From contig CAUYLG010004905.1 in the NCBI GenBank assembly GCA_963573385.1, positions 124,001 through 188,000 on the forward strand: DNA of 64,000 nt. Direction: 5' to 3'. This stretch comes from Cacajao melanocephalus. Taxonomy: Eukaryota > Chordata > Mammalia > Primates > Pitheciidae. Below, in pieces: positions 49,676 to 62,514 of the stretch. Below the pieces are notes generated by a model. The model did no database searches. It saw only the letters and a list, made by a program, of their open reading frames with translations, and was not told the DNA's origin. Positions within the stretch are counted from its first letter, which is position 1. The number at the start of each line of letters is the position of its first letter. Both the position numbers and the translations under genes were made by a program.

Positions 49676-52189
49676 GTTCTGGATTTGACTTTATTCAATA
49701 TATATCTCTAACCATCTAGCCATTGACACAATTGTAATTATATAATTATGTGTGTGTATACATGCATACCAATGTATGTGTACCCACATATATAGATATA
49801 GATACTGTAAAAAAAATTACCATAGAATATTGTGATGGGCTCAATTTTTAAAAACCAAATACATTTTACCAGTTAATACTGATAGACTGTAAAAGACAAG
49901 AAAATCATTCTAAGAAATAGAATCAACTTTTACACATAGTTCATTCATCCATTCAATGACTATATATTGAATGGGAAATTTTGGCTAGACTCCAGATATG
50001 TAAAAAAGGTTTCATAGCTCTGTCCAGCAGTTTTCCATTTTTCCTTCTTATGTGGAACTCTAATATGCCAAACAGACAAAACAGATAAATTCTGAGTTGT
50101 TCTGATTGAAATGGAGACGGGAACCTCTCAACCCCCAACCTCGTATTCACCACCTACAACCTTGGCCACGGAAGAGACTTCGTACTCCAAGAGTTTGAAA
50201 AACACTGATTTAAATAACTGTGCAATAAATATCTTAAAATGAGTGACAGCATAGTCCTCAAAAGACAGAAAGAAGATGCCCCTACCTGAGATCTATTTTA
50301 TAAGAGAAGATCATGATTTTGAGTGTAATTTTTCTATGTACCAAAGCCTAATCTACTCTCTTGTTTCACATTGAAACAGACACCCCTTATCTCTGAATAA
50401 TCTCTAATATCCATCAATGACAGCCTCTCTTTCCCATGCTGGAGCATTCAGAAATTTTGTTTGTTGTCTTTATTTATTTGGGCCCCTACAGACCGCTAGG
50501 AGCTGACACAACAAAGCCATGCAAATAAATCCACTGTCTCCATATTCATCTGGCGCTCTTTCACATGAAAATACTATGAAGAAAGAAATGGAGTTATGGG
50601 TTTTTTTATTGAGCAATTCCTGTTGCATAATTGACAGAAAGCGTAAAAATCAAGAATTCCTAAGCCTGTCCTTTTGCTCTCTGGGGATAGTAGAGATGTC
50701 TATAGAATATTTTTGCCTCCGTGGCGTATTTGAGATGTGAGACACATTAACAATGAGAGGGGTTTTAGGTCAGAATCACTCTGCATCATAGATGCCATCA
50801 TCTGCTGATTTAGCTGGGCTGAAAACTGCTGAAAAATAATCCTTTTTGTGCCCTTGCCAGTGGCTTTAGCCTAGAGTTATAGAAAATCAGCTCTACTTGA
50901 GTCAGATAATCATTACAAAATGAATTTTGTTCCTGACTCAATGGAAGTAATTGGGGAGAAATATTTGATAGGAATGATGAAGATTATCTTAAGTTAAAGC
51001 TTTCTAGTACTTAAAAAGTACTAAGTGCTGCTAATAATCGAGCCAATACAGGCATCTGCAAATTATCCTTCAAACTGAATATAGGTGATCACTTAAAACA
51101 TTTCTACCCCTCAAAGCTTGATGTTTTCCTTTTCCTCGGCTCTAGTGAGGGGCACCCGGTTCACCCCAGCAAGGTCTCCCCTTGCAGAACGCAGAGCTGA
51201 TTACCCAGCAGGCGGTGCCACTCCAGCGGGGAAGTCAGAATGGTGCTGACTGTTCCCTGGGGAGGGACATCCTGTAAAAACACCAAGGTTGAGAACTGTC
51301 ATATTCACAGCAGTAGGTGCATTTTCCTCAGAAATTAATGGAGCAAGCTGGGCAAAAATGTTTAAGCTACATCTTCCCTAGAGTAAGATGCAAATTCAAA
51401 GCTCTTTTGAAGCCCTGGAATGAAAGTTAAAGATAAGACTTTTTTTTTTTTTTGACATTGATAATATAGGCAACCATAGTACCAGGAATATTACATTGAA
51501 ATGCTAGATAAGTGGGAGAGGTGTTATTCAGGCTGGCTCCAAATGCAGCAACTACTCATTCTTGAGCCTGTTTACCCATGCGGCTTTTAATATATGATTA
51601 TTAGGATGCGAGGCCAGGTTCCTCCCTCCAGACAGTTACCAACATGCAATACTATCAAATTATGACTGGTTTATTTTCAGGGTGTGATAAATATTTTTGT
51701 TGAGTGCCTTTGACCCTGAAAGTAGCATCTGGTAGGAAAGTCGTAGCAGCTTTGGAAGTTCTCCGTTTCATGTTCTGCAGGGCAAAAGGGGTGAAAACAG
51801 CATTAATTTTCCCTACACAGCATGCAATAATCTTAAATTATACATCCCATTCAAGAGAGGTGAGAGAGAATTATGTGCTAAGCTTAAATGAATGCACAGC
51901 CCATTTTGGAGAACTATTTGTTACACTTTCTTAAAGAATGTGCCCATAAATATGTTTTGAATGAGTTGCTGATGGCCACAGTAAAGGTTTCTGAGGCTTC
52001 AAAATTACCTCTTCTATCCACATAAAGGAGAGGAAAAACCTAATACAGAAGCCCTTTCTACCTTGGAAGTTTGTGCAGAAGGACAGTCTCTGGCTGGGAT
52101 TTGGCCCTCATCTCTCCAAATGAAGTACAGTAATCCTACCAGCTCATATAACACACGTGCTTTCCACATCTGCTTTATCACATTGAGTT
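49676..52189. other. 2.5 kb mostly unique sequence
   Basis: TA/TG-rich run at 49735-49803. The phrase 'gtactccaagagtttgaaaaacactg' near 50181-50206 resembles the end of an hAT-type element, and 'caccaaggttgagaactgtc' near 51281-51300 is similar; neither can be extended to a full element. A GC-richer patch lies at 51130-51250. A T14 run lies at about 51439-51453. Confidence 0.45.
51204..51219 (+). promoter_or_regulatory. CTCF-like motif (weak candidate)
   Basis: CCCAGCAGGCGGTGCC resembles the CTCF core CCASYAGRKGGCR with two mismatches. It sits in a locally GC-rich, CpG-bearing patch (51130-51250). There is no occupancy evidence. Confidence 0.2.
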
Positions 52190-52278
52190 GAAAAGCTACA
52201 GAGGTTCCAGCATTATTTGTCTCATTTTATCAAGAAGAAAATTGTGGCTTTTAGAGGTTAGATAATTTGCTCAAGAGA
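52190..52278 (-). mobile_element. MIR fragment, antisense
   Basis: 'attatttgtctcattttatcaagaagaaaattgtggc' then TTTTAGAGGTTAGATAATTT and 'gctcaag' match the reverse MIR core (CATTTTACAGATGAGGAAAC, then AGAGGTTAAGTAACTTGCC). Confidence 0.72.
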
Positions 52279-52287
52279 AGAAAGAAC

Positions 52288-52365
52288 TGCATTCATTCAT
52301 TCATTCATCTATTTAAACACTTATTGAAAGAATATTTATCAAGTTCTACTCAAGGCCAGTTATAT
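52288..52365 (-). mobile_element. L2 3' end, antisense, with (ATTC)n start
   Basis: ATTCATTCATTCATTCATCT followed by 'cacttattgaaagaatatttatcaagttctactcaaggccag' is the reverse L2 terminus, whose tail repeats have given a short ATTC microsatellite. Confidence 0.65.
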
Positions 52366-52574
52366 TTTCTCATCCACCGCTGGCTAGTTCTGTGGCTCTT
52401 AGCAAAATCCAAAAATGCTCCTGCGATCTATTGATTTCAGATAAGAACTTGAGATGAGAAAAAGGCCTGAAAATTGAGGACTTGAGTGACTGATTTTTGA
52501 GATCCCTTCTAGCTGTGATATTTATACTTGGATTAAAATTATTTACATTTCCCCCTTCCAATATACTTACTGCC

Positions 52575-52606
52575 ATATATACTTAGAATATATACTTAGA
52601 ATATAC
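52575..52606 (+). repeat. 13-base tandem repeat, 2.5 copies
   Basis: ATATATACTTAGA at 52575-52587 and 52588-52600, then the partial copy ATATAC. Confidence 0.95.
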
Positions 52607-55161
52607 AGTTCCTCAGTTTATTTATTTTGCAGATGAAAGTGTAGGGGGAATTAAAATTGAGTCAGATTAAACTTTCTTGTTTTTTTTTCTAATATAACTT
52701 TTTAGATATTTTATTAGAAATTTTAAAGGTTTGAATAGCTACAACTTTCACATATCTACCTAAATGATTTTTCCCACTGCCAAATATTTGAAGTCACCCA
52801 ATATATGACCCGACTGTTGCTTTCAGATGGTGCATTTGTTTTAAAAATAATTGTCTTATAGATTTAAAATATTTTACTCGAGACTTGAAATCCTCAGTCA
52901 CCAAATTGCTGCCAGCAACAACAACGAAAAATTGGGATCCAACTAATTGGAAAGCATTAGAGCATGAGCTTTTGGGTGTGATTCATTGTTGCTGATGATG
53001 CTTCCAATTACTCATACATATTTATACATTCTGAATCACGTGAATACTTAAAGGAGAAAAACAGGAGTCTACAATTTTGTTGTTATATTTTTGAGTGTGC
53101 ATTAAGAGATTTTTAAATGGCCTTACTGTCCACCTGTCCTTTGCAGAAAGACAGGGTAGCCTATTTAAATCATTAACGGTGGAAAAATATTTGCAGCTTC
53201 CTTGTGTACATGAGAAATGAACAGGATTATATTAAAACTTGTCTCCAAACATTCCATAAAAATTATAACCATATCAATTAAATGCTAGTGGCAAATATTT
53301 CAATTATCCTTAATGGAACAGAGCTTATAAACGAGCAGATTGGGAGACTACTTGTACTTTATGTGTAGCCATTCTCTTCAAAAAGCAACAATTATAGTTT
53401 TGCTCATGAAAATCAGTCCATAAAATGCAAATGTGCTACAAGCTTGGAGTTTATTTTAATGTAACATTATCATACGGTATTATAATAACCTTACTAGTGG
53501 CTTTTGAAAAAGCTATAAAAAACAGATTTAAAGACATACATTAGTATGGTCTTTCATTAAAATGTCATCTTTAAGTGGACTCAGAATTTCTTTATAATAT
53601 TGCTGCTGCTTCTTGCTGCCTGAGACATCTAGGAACTTGATCATGCCCCTACTGCTGCAACATGCCATGTTGGCCAACAACAAAGATCACCATGAAAGCT
53701 CTGAACATCCGTGCTGTCTGTTCACATTTGCAAGCTTCAGGTTGTAACTGCTTTTGATTTCAACCTTTGCTTTTGAAAATACACCAGCCGTTTTCAATCC
53801 TTCATTTTCACTGAAGGCAGATATGTTTATTAATTCTTTTGGTAAAAGGGCACTTTCTCTTCAACATACTTTCTTTAAATATATCACGAGATTTAAATTT
53901 AGATATCTGAAAACTCCCACTAGATGACACATTATTAAAACATCTGCCTTTCCATAAGCCATTCTGTTCCTTTGCCATTCCACATGTCCTTTACTACTTC
54001 ACCAGACAAAATTGCCCAATCTAAATTTCAGCTCAAGTGTTTGATGGTTTTCACGCTGAGCTCAAACTGTTAATGCTTCCCTCAGAGAATAGAATTGAAA
54101 CGGGATTTAATCTAAAATAACAAAATAGAATAATGGTTTTACATATAAATAAGTAATGCCTTGCACATTCTTATGCAAGTTTTTCTTTTCTAGATTTTAC
54201 ACATAGTAGAGAGAAATGACACATTCAGAATTTGACTCAGTAGTGAAGAACATTCTAATTACATAAATGCTTGGTGTTGTTTGCCATCCAATTAATGCAC
54301 TTTGCTAAAGCCAAATTTTAAATGATTGAAAAAAATTCCTAATATTAACATTTAATTTAATATGGTTATTTTAAACAGTGATATTTGCAGATATCACGTT
54401 AGGTAACCATTATGAACATCTTGAAAAATGCTAATTGGAATAGTGGATAATATTCTCCTTGGTGTACATGTGGCAAAAGGCAGAGACTTGCAACTAAGCA
54501 TTCTCTTGTAGAACCCGGATGCTTCAATTGACTACCCATCACAAAGCAAATAACAAATTATTGTACATATCATGGCTGTGAAAACTAGGAGAAGGATTTT
54601 GGAGAGAAACCCTGTGGTCTTTGCCAGAGGAATTAAAAAACCTTTATTTTAATAAAGTTAAACACTTTATTAAAAATCACTAAAGTCAGACTGGACCTGT
54701 CTATCTAGCCCTCCTGTCTTCCTTTCTCTTGGAAAAATGGTCCTGTACTTTATTCTACTTTCATAAATATGGCCTCTTTCAGATAAAATTTTTAAAAAAC
54801 ACACAAAGAAATTATAGTTTTCTGTGAAAATATTTAATAGGACTCATTTTAACATAAAATCATGATTTGCCCTACCTTGTTGATACTGAATAGATAAACG
54901 TCTTTGGATCTATTCTCCATGTATGTATATATTTTTATTTTTATAAAAAGATTGAAATGCAAAAAAATTTACATTCTAATATGTCAGTTCAGTTCCTTCA
55001 GCTATCACGTGAAAATAATTAAAACAACCGTAACTCACTTCACTGGGTGGATGAGAGGCTGAATGAATGACAGAATATTTGAAAAGTGCTTTGCAAAATT
55101 TTAAGTTCTATCCCACTGTATGTTTTTAGCTATGACCTAGTAATCACAGAGACCAATAATG

Positions 55162-55225
55162 TTAATTTTATTTGTATGACCACAAATTACAAATTTTATT
55201 TGTATGATGATACAAATAAAATTAA
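55162..55225. repeat. Direct plus inverted repeat (potential hairpin)
   Basis: TTAATTTTATTTGTAT (55162-55177) is followed by a second, 14-base direct copy AATTTTATTTGTAT (55192-55205). Then comes the perfect reverse complement ATACAAATAAAATT(AA) at 55210-55225. Copy two and its complement form a 14-bp stem with a GATG loop. Confidence 0.95.
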
Positions 55226-55819
55226 TTGATAGCTAATTCCAATATTTTTTCAGGACCAGCTATGAGTTTATGCTCACAGTTGTCTTAACACAGAAACCTA
55301 GATCACTTCCTATTAACTGAGTTGCTAAGGATCCTACTACATTTATTTAAAATGTTTGTTTTTTTTTTTCTTTTCTGCTCATTATCCTTAAAAATAAAGA
55401 CACATGTTTTATTCATTCAGATTACCACTTGGAAATAGTTGCTTATGCAGAAGTTCACAAAAAGTATGAGAATGAGAGGATAAAGCTTTTAATTGTATCT
55501 AAATTTACAAATAATGGGAAAATGTGTTGTTGTAAAAAACTAAATTTAAGTTAGACAAGGTTAAAATCAACCATTAAATAGAAAGACAGATTTAACTTTT
55601 ACTGACACTTGTTATCAATGTTTGATGTTAACCAAACATACATTTCAGTGTTAATTTTAGTGATATTTTGTGAATGAATTGGTGATAATATTCTAAAATA
55701 GACATCCAATGTAAATAAGCATTATTTAGCAGGAAGAGTTTTTAATTTATTTTCTGTCAAAATTAACATATGCGTGAAGTCCCCACTTTTGCTATAAATT
55801 TAAAAAGTAAATGAAAGCT

Positions 55820-56030
55820 TTATATATAGATATATATTATTATCTCTGTATATAGATATGTTTTATAGTTATGAACCATGCATATAGTTTTAAATATATA
55901 TATCCAAATAAAACTATATATAGCTACAGATATAGATGTATAATATAGATACATTAATCTATAATATAGATATATATATTAACAGTTATATATATGTTTA
56001 TTAGAACTATTCACGTGTGTCATTCACTTA
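55820..56030. repeat. TA-rich low-complexity run
   Basis: Degenerate TATATAGATA-type sequence over about 200 bases, with several short self-complementary segments. Confidence 0.8.
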
Positions 56031-56344
56031 TATATGAATGACAAGTTTGAAGGGTCTTGGCAGCATTATTCCACAAATAAAGGGTGAAGGAAATAATTAT
56101 GTTTCAAAACTGAAAATGAATATTCAAAATTGGAGATTTTTCATTTACCAAGTCATTTACCATGATTGTCATTTACTGTGACACCACTAGAATAAAATTG
56201 ATTTTAAAAAAGACTTCATGATAAATCGAAATTAAAAAGCTAAATGAAAGCTTACCTACTTGAGGATAGCACCCTAAGAATTATGTAGAGTTTTATAAGG
56301 AAAAAAAAACATTAAAAACTCTTGTCTTTCTTTTCCTTTTTTTT

Positions 56345-56660
56345 TTTTTTGGTTAATTTTATTGCTTTTCCTAAAATATCAGAAGTAATACAGTCTACCT
56401 ATAACACAATCACAGAATACACAAATGTATCAAATCAAAAGTAAAATTTCCTATCACTAACCTCTTCTCCTCCTCAAAGGTAACATGATGTTTGATGCTG
56501 ATCCTTCCAGGCTCTGTTATCTATGAATATATGGCTTAATGTAACAATATAGAAAGATTTTTAAAAATATTTTTCATCTACATTTGTCTGTTCATACACA
56601 AGGGTATTTAAGTTATTTGTAATTTTCCATTTTGGTGACATATTTCAATAAATGTGCTGT
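56345..56660 (-). mobile_element. Possible decayed L1M-related fragment, antisense
   Basis: T-rich start (56337-56351), then 'aaaatatcagaagtaatac', 'aacatgatgtttgatgctgatccttccagg', 'ggcttaatgtaac' and 'tgacatatttcaataaatgtgctg', an order reminiscent of old antisense LINE 3' sequence. No family is assigned. Confidence 0.35.
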
Positions 56661-56689
56661 ATAGATTGAAGGATAGAAGAGACATGACC

Positions 56690-56865
56690 ATTTGCTATAT
56701 GCTCCACAATCCTAGAAAATAGTTATTAGTATCCCACATTTTACAGTGATGCAACTAAGGCCCAGAGAGGTTAATTAACTAAAGTAAAACCACGTAAACC
56801 AGAAAGCTACCAATCTAGCCAGGACCACAGGCTGGCTGTGCAATCCAGTTCTCAGTACCTTCTCT
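56690..56865 (-). mobile_element. MIR SINE, antisense
   Basis: 'agttattagtatcccacattttacagtgatgcaactaagg' then CCCAGAGAGGTTAATTAACT, 'taaaaccacgtaaacc' are the reverse MIR core and 5' side. It is followed at once by a sense MIR. Confidence 0.8.
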
Positions 56866-56899
56866 CTTCCAGCAGTTTGGCCAGGACCTCAGCTGTATT

Positions 56900-57040
56900 G
56901 TTTACTCTCAGTGAGGCACTGAGCACTTTCTTCTCTCTAAACCTTAGTCTCTTCATCTGCAAAAAGGAGAGATAAGTATTCTATGTGACTAGCACATGGT
57001 AAGTACTCAGTAAAGGTGAATTATCATTATTCTTATAATT
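56900..57040 (+). mobile_element. MIR SINE 3' part, sense
   Basis: 'ttctctctaaaccttagtctcttcatctgcaaaaagg', then 'attctatgtgactagcacatggtaagtactcagtaaagg' and TGAATTATCATTATTC match the MIR core and 3' end. Confidence 0.75.
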
Positions 57041-57309
57041 AATTTGACATTTAACTTCATATATTCTTCAAAAATGTCTAAAAAATAAATCCCTAGAAAT
57101 AATGTTGCCAGGTCACTGTATATTTCAGATTTGATTCTTTATTAGTTAATTAGCAAAGCAGTCATGAGAGCTACTCCAGTAGAAATGAACATCAGAGCAA
57201 TTAGGAAGTATTGATTGATAATCCGTCCTTAAGAAAATCACATTGACTGTCTCCACATTATAAGGAAAAGTTGTGATGGATACTTTTTGAAAAACTGTAT
57301 ATAATCATA
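57041..57309. other. Unique sequence
   Basis: Nothing was recognised. Confidence 0.45.
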
Positions 57310-57430
57310 TTTTTTCTGACATATAATGTATATATTAATATGGTATGTAATGATGTTTTGATACATACAGTGTATAGTAATCAGATCAAGGTAATTAGCA
57401 TAACGATGGATACTTTAAAAACATAAATGA
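57310..57430 (-). mobile_element. L1M 3'-UTR end, antisense fragment
   Basis: TGATGTTTTGATACATACAG followed by 'tagtaatcagatcaaggtaattagcataacgatgg' matches the reverse of old L1 3' UTR (GATGTTTTGATACAGGCATG, AATAATCACATC..GG..ATCCAT). Confidence 0.65.
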
Positions 57431-60400
57431 CAACTTCTCCCTTCTACACCTCTGCTGAAAATCAGTCTCACACATTTATCATTCCCATTATCACTTAATA
57501 CCTCAATGCAAAATACTGTTTGCCTTCACTTCCATAACCTGTAAATGTTTTGCTGTTCCTGCAAGCATTGGTTTGACTTTTGTTTCACTGTAATCTATAC
57601 GCTTATTTGGCTCATTTTCATCATTGAAACCATATGGGAAATGAGTAGTGATGGTTCAGAGTGACAAATGCATAGGTGTAGAGTGTAGCGATATTGTGGA
57701 GATGTGTATGATTCTTAAAGATTATAAATTCCTATATGTAAGGTATTGATCTGCTTATTTATTTGTATTTACTGAGAATGAAGAACTAAAGAGATGCTTC
57801 ATTGATGACTGTAGAGAAATTATTTTCCCCTTTCTCCCTCAAAAATGGGTTCCCTTTCTAAGAGGAAAGATATCATCACCTTTGCTTTTGGTCACGTTCG
57901 CTTTCACCAGGTACTTTCTAGAAGATCCACTGCCTGTTTTCTGTCTCTGTATTTTACTGACCTTTCCTTTTGTATGTCTGCCTGATTTACCATTCTTCAA
58001 TTATATTCCCATCCATTGACTAAAATCTCAAACAAGCAGAAAGAAATATAAATGGAAGCAAGACACAGGCCAGTCCCAAGCACTCATTCTTCCTGACATA
58101 AGGTGTTTGGCCAATTCCTAGAGTAAGATACGAACATTCCACCTTTTGTGCCACGAAACAGAGGGTATCCCAGATACAAAAAATAATTGACACCATTCTT
58201 TGGGCATATTAAGGCCCTTCTCAGGCAAAAGCAGAAAATGTTATTAAAATGTAAAAATACAGCTGTGAGAGGATAAGTCTGAGTTCTTCTCTGAAACAAG
58301 TGTAAAGACAATTTGGGGCTTTATACTGGAAGAACTTATATCTATTGTCAGATTGAGATTGAACACATACTTCTCTAGTAGTTTCAGACTAAATTGTCCA
58401 AAACCTGTATCATTTTTGCCAGTTAATACTGCTTTTTGGGAACGTATTTTTTCTAATTACTATTTTTACAGCTTAAGACTGCTGTGACACTTCTCTGGTG
58501 AGAGGTATAATTTTATCCTTTGTTGTCGCAATTAGTATGTTCACACTATGATGCTAATTGAGTGAACCTAATCAGAAAGGAAGACAGAAAAAAATCATAG
58601 TCATTCTGTGGATTAAATCCTTAGCTTTAATAAGGCAGAACTCTTTCAGACTCATCTACAAGTCTTAGAAATAATTCAGAGAAAAAGTTTTATGGAAATA
58701 TATTTAAGAATTAAAAACAAAAGATATGTAATATTCAGAGGGGTTTTTAAATGACTGATTTAAAGTTTAATTGTAAGCTCATTGCTTTTCTAATTATAGA
58801 TCATATTTTCTTAGATTTTTCTCACTCATGGTTTTACATATATAATTTTGATATTTTATACTTGATTTGGCTTTTCTTCAGCTCAAGTCAAAATGCCAGG
58901 GTAGGTAAATTAAGAAAGACCATGACAGTGGTATCAACACAAGTCTCAGCCATGTGACTCATCTTATTCTAAAAACCCTTCAGCCTTCCCTTTCAAAAGG
59001 GTATGCAGTAATTGTTGTGTTTTACGTGCAGCTCTTTATCAACAAACTTCTGTCTCCAACAGATGATTGGTAGTAAACATATTTTCTGTGTAGTCAAAGC
59101 TTGTCATGATTCCTTAATATTTTTAGTCTATTCTCTATGCATAGAATACATATTTAAAGCAAGATGAAAGGTGCACAAACTTTAAGCTATTTTCAGTTTT
59201 GCATTGTTTCAATGGCAGGGATAGTGTCTGCACATTTTTTTTTTTAACTTTAAAGGGATCTGACTTGTGCTAAGAACACAGTTTGGTTTGTATTTCCAGC
59301 TCTCGCATGTGTGCCTGCGTGTGTGTATTTTATCCCAGCTAGTTATAACCTGATAACCTGATTTCATACTGTGCTTTAGCACAACAAGACAGTCATCACA
59401 CTAAAGCAACACAGTAAGCAGTCACATTAACCATCATTTTGCTTGATCACTCGGGAGAGATTACATTTATTCATTTTTCCTATAGATAATCAAATATTAA
59501 AACATGTTAAAGGAACTCTTGAGCTGTGACATGCTCATTGCCAAAACAATATCCTATATGTGATGTGTGAGGCTTCTTGGTGAGATATTTGGAGGAATTT
59601 TCATCAGCTCTTTTTTCTTCTCATTTGCATTTGGTTTATCTAAAGTGAAATTCATTCAATTTTATTGAACTGTAATTCTGGTAATTTACAATATTTACAT
59701 GCTGCGGTTAGATTGAAATCAGTCCTTAATTCAAATTCAATCTAAATTTACTGCATAGTAATTAGGGCTTTGTAACTGACACTAGGGGCCTATAATTTAA
59801 TGAAAAACTTAACCTTACAGTAAGTGTTTAATTAGTTGCTGCAGTAGATTCTGTTCTGTCCTAAATTGTGGACTTTAGAGAATCAGGTACTAATTTAAAT
59901 TACACAACTATATAAAGATCAGAACTAATTTTTTTTTTTACATGTAGCCTAACAGATGAATTAATTTCTTCCTCTTTGAAAAGGATAAGGGAAAGAGGCG
60001 GTAATGAAAGTAATTTCCTATCCTGCCTAATTTTATGTAAGGCCAGGGTAGCTATGCTGGAAATGATTACCTACCTCTGTTAAATATTGATATAAAGAGT
60101 TATGAAAATTAAAAGTCAATGAGATTTCTTGAAGGATTATTTTGTAAATGGAAAACTGAAACAATATACATATCTACGTAGGGCAGAAAGACTCCTGATA
60201 CAGGAAAAATAATAAAAGATTACCCCAAATAAAACCAAAGGTGTTTTTCTTTAGGTAATATTAATTGACAGCCCGAAGCTTCCTTGTTTTAACAGTTGTA
60301 TTAATTTTTCCGAGTGAGAATTTAAAACATACATTTCAACCAATGATAGTGATTTTAGATGGTAGTCACTGATGGTCTCTATAAAAATAAACATAAAAAA

Positions 60401-62514
60401 ACCTTTTAATTTTAGCTAATATCTTTTCCTAATTTAAGAATCACAATAAAATATTAAAATAAGGACACTTTTAAACTGAATTTTAACTTGTCTGTAACCT
60501 GTCAGGTCTATAACTCATTGCTCTTAGTACACATTTGTGTTCTCGAAGCTAGAAATAGTAACGTTTCTATATAAAACTAAGAGATTAATGCCAAAGGAAA
60601 GATGATTCCTGCTGGCACGTTATTCATCACTTGTCTAATTTATATTAGATGTACTAAAGGTATGGTGGAAGAAGATTTTTTTTAAAAATGAGTATCACTT
60701 TGATTTTTAATTTCTTGTGAAAAACAGAATTATTTGATGGCAAAAAAAAAACAGATTTTCAAAGTGGAAACTTAAAATATTTTAATGTATATTTTCAAAT
60801 ACTAAAGTAACTGTTAAAACATTCTAGGTAGATTACAAGGATAACATCATTAACATATGAAATTGGCATAAATAATGAACACAGTGAATTCATTAATGCT
60901 TCATTGATGCCTAATATCACAGTTGTGGAACCAAGCATTTCAATGTTGATCAACTTGGAATTAGTTTAAAAATATATAAGCAATGCCTACTGAATAAGTA
61001 AAATAAGATAAAATCTAATTTATACTGCAAAATAATTGGAACACCTGTTTCAAATGAACCACTCCTTACTAAAACAAAAATATTTTTTAATTTAAAGATT
61101 TCTCATTTCAGAGACTTCAGTTTTTACGTTAAGCCACGGAATGAAAATTTTAAGATGTGAAATTCCTAATAGGAATAGAGACATTAAGATGCCATTCAAA
61201 AACTTGAGAGAAAAACACCTACGATATGTGTATAAGTTCATCTAAGACTTTATTTTGTGAAAACACTTTGCAAAAATATCTTTCTTTTCTTGACAAGACA
61301 CCAGATTCACACTTCACCACCTTGACAATACACCGAATTCAGACCTCGCTCCCCCAGCACACCTCAGCAGGAAAGCAATACACACCAGGTACAGAAGGTT
61401 GCAAACCACACACTCTTCTCCTTTAATGCTTGCTCTGATGAATGGCACACACAGAAGCCATATTGCCCATCTCTCAGAGTGGCCTCCGCTGCCAGCACAG
61501 CTGAAATCTGGAGGCTTGCCACATTCACATTGTCAGCTTAAATACCCAGTAAGGACTCAAACTGGGAATAAGACAAACTACCATAGCATGTTGATCCACT
61601 TCACTGGCCCCACCAATTAGCTGTGAAGAATATGGCTCATTTACAAGTGTATATGATCATACGGAAGCATAGCTGAAAATTAGATATATAAAAAAGGAGG
61701 TCATTAGCTTGCACTTGTCTTATCTCCAGCTAAATGAATCGCAGATAAAATCAAATAGGACAAGTTAAGTCTTTTTAAGCTTTTGAGCCCTTTCTTATGT
61801 ACTTACATTAGATGGATCTCTATAAAGAAAGTTTATAGCACCGCTATTTACAACACCACAGTTAATGTTGTGTTACAGTTTTCATTACCAACCTCTATTT
61901 TCAGAGGTGCATAGCTTTAACATAAAAAATTGTTCTAGGTTAAACAGAAAAGCAGTGTGGTAGATTACATCCAGAAAATAAACCTAAAGACAATAGCTAC
62001 GTAATTTTCAAAGTATTAGAGTTCCAAGATAATGTACAATTACCTTGGCATCTGGTATGTGTTAATGAATTCTTATAGGTTAAAAATATAATCTTCTAAC
62101 AGAAAGTTAAACGTAATTTTTCTAAAATATATATTTGAGAATTTTTGTGAGTAAAAATTTAAATGTGAGTCATTATAGATGGAAGGTAGCCAAAAATAAA
62201 TAAATAAGGTTCACAATTGTTTAAAATCACAATTATAAATTAACTGCAGTTCATCAGTGATCCACTTACCATATAAAAACATGGAGAATATAAACATGTA
62301 TAATATACAATCTTTGTTCTTAAAACAATTTCTGTAGCAATTAGAGAATATAAAACATTTTCCACTAGAAGACAGAGAGGCTATAGCAAAAGTGTGTCAG
62401 ATCCAATACACTTGATTTAGATAGGTTAGTAGATTGCCTGGTGGTTGGTTTTTGTTTGACTATTTTTCAGTCTCTAATGCTCACGTGCCTATGAGTAAAT
62501 CTGACAACCACACC
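57431..62514. other. 5.1 kb block with no recognised repeat
   Basis: This is one of the longest repeat-free blocks in the window, and I recognise no interspersed element in it. It includes candidate regulatory DNA at 59180-60020 with two TAATTA homeodomain-type sites (59759-59764, 59829-59834) and a 10-bp inverted repeat (59708-59717 with 59736-59745). A more C-rich stretch lies at 61300-61560. No coding signal was found. Confidence 0.5.

Larger units (their letters stand above)
52366..56344. other. 4 kb unique, repeat-poor sequence
   Basis: No interspersed repeat was recognised. It holds a 13-base tandem (52575-52606), an inverted/direct repeat (55162-55225) and an AT-rich run (55820-56030). 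No gene-like frame was found. Parts such as 53.2-53.5 kb look like candidate conserved non-coding DNA only by absence of repeats. Confidence 0.5.

Noticed and set aside
50181..50206. hAT transposon terminus-like phrase
   Set aside because: Only about 25 bases fit and no opposite end was found, so it is not called as an element.
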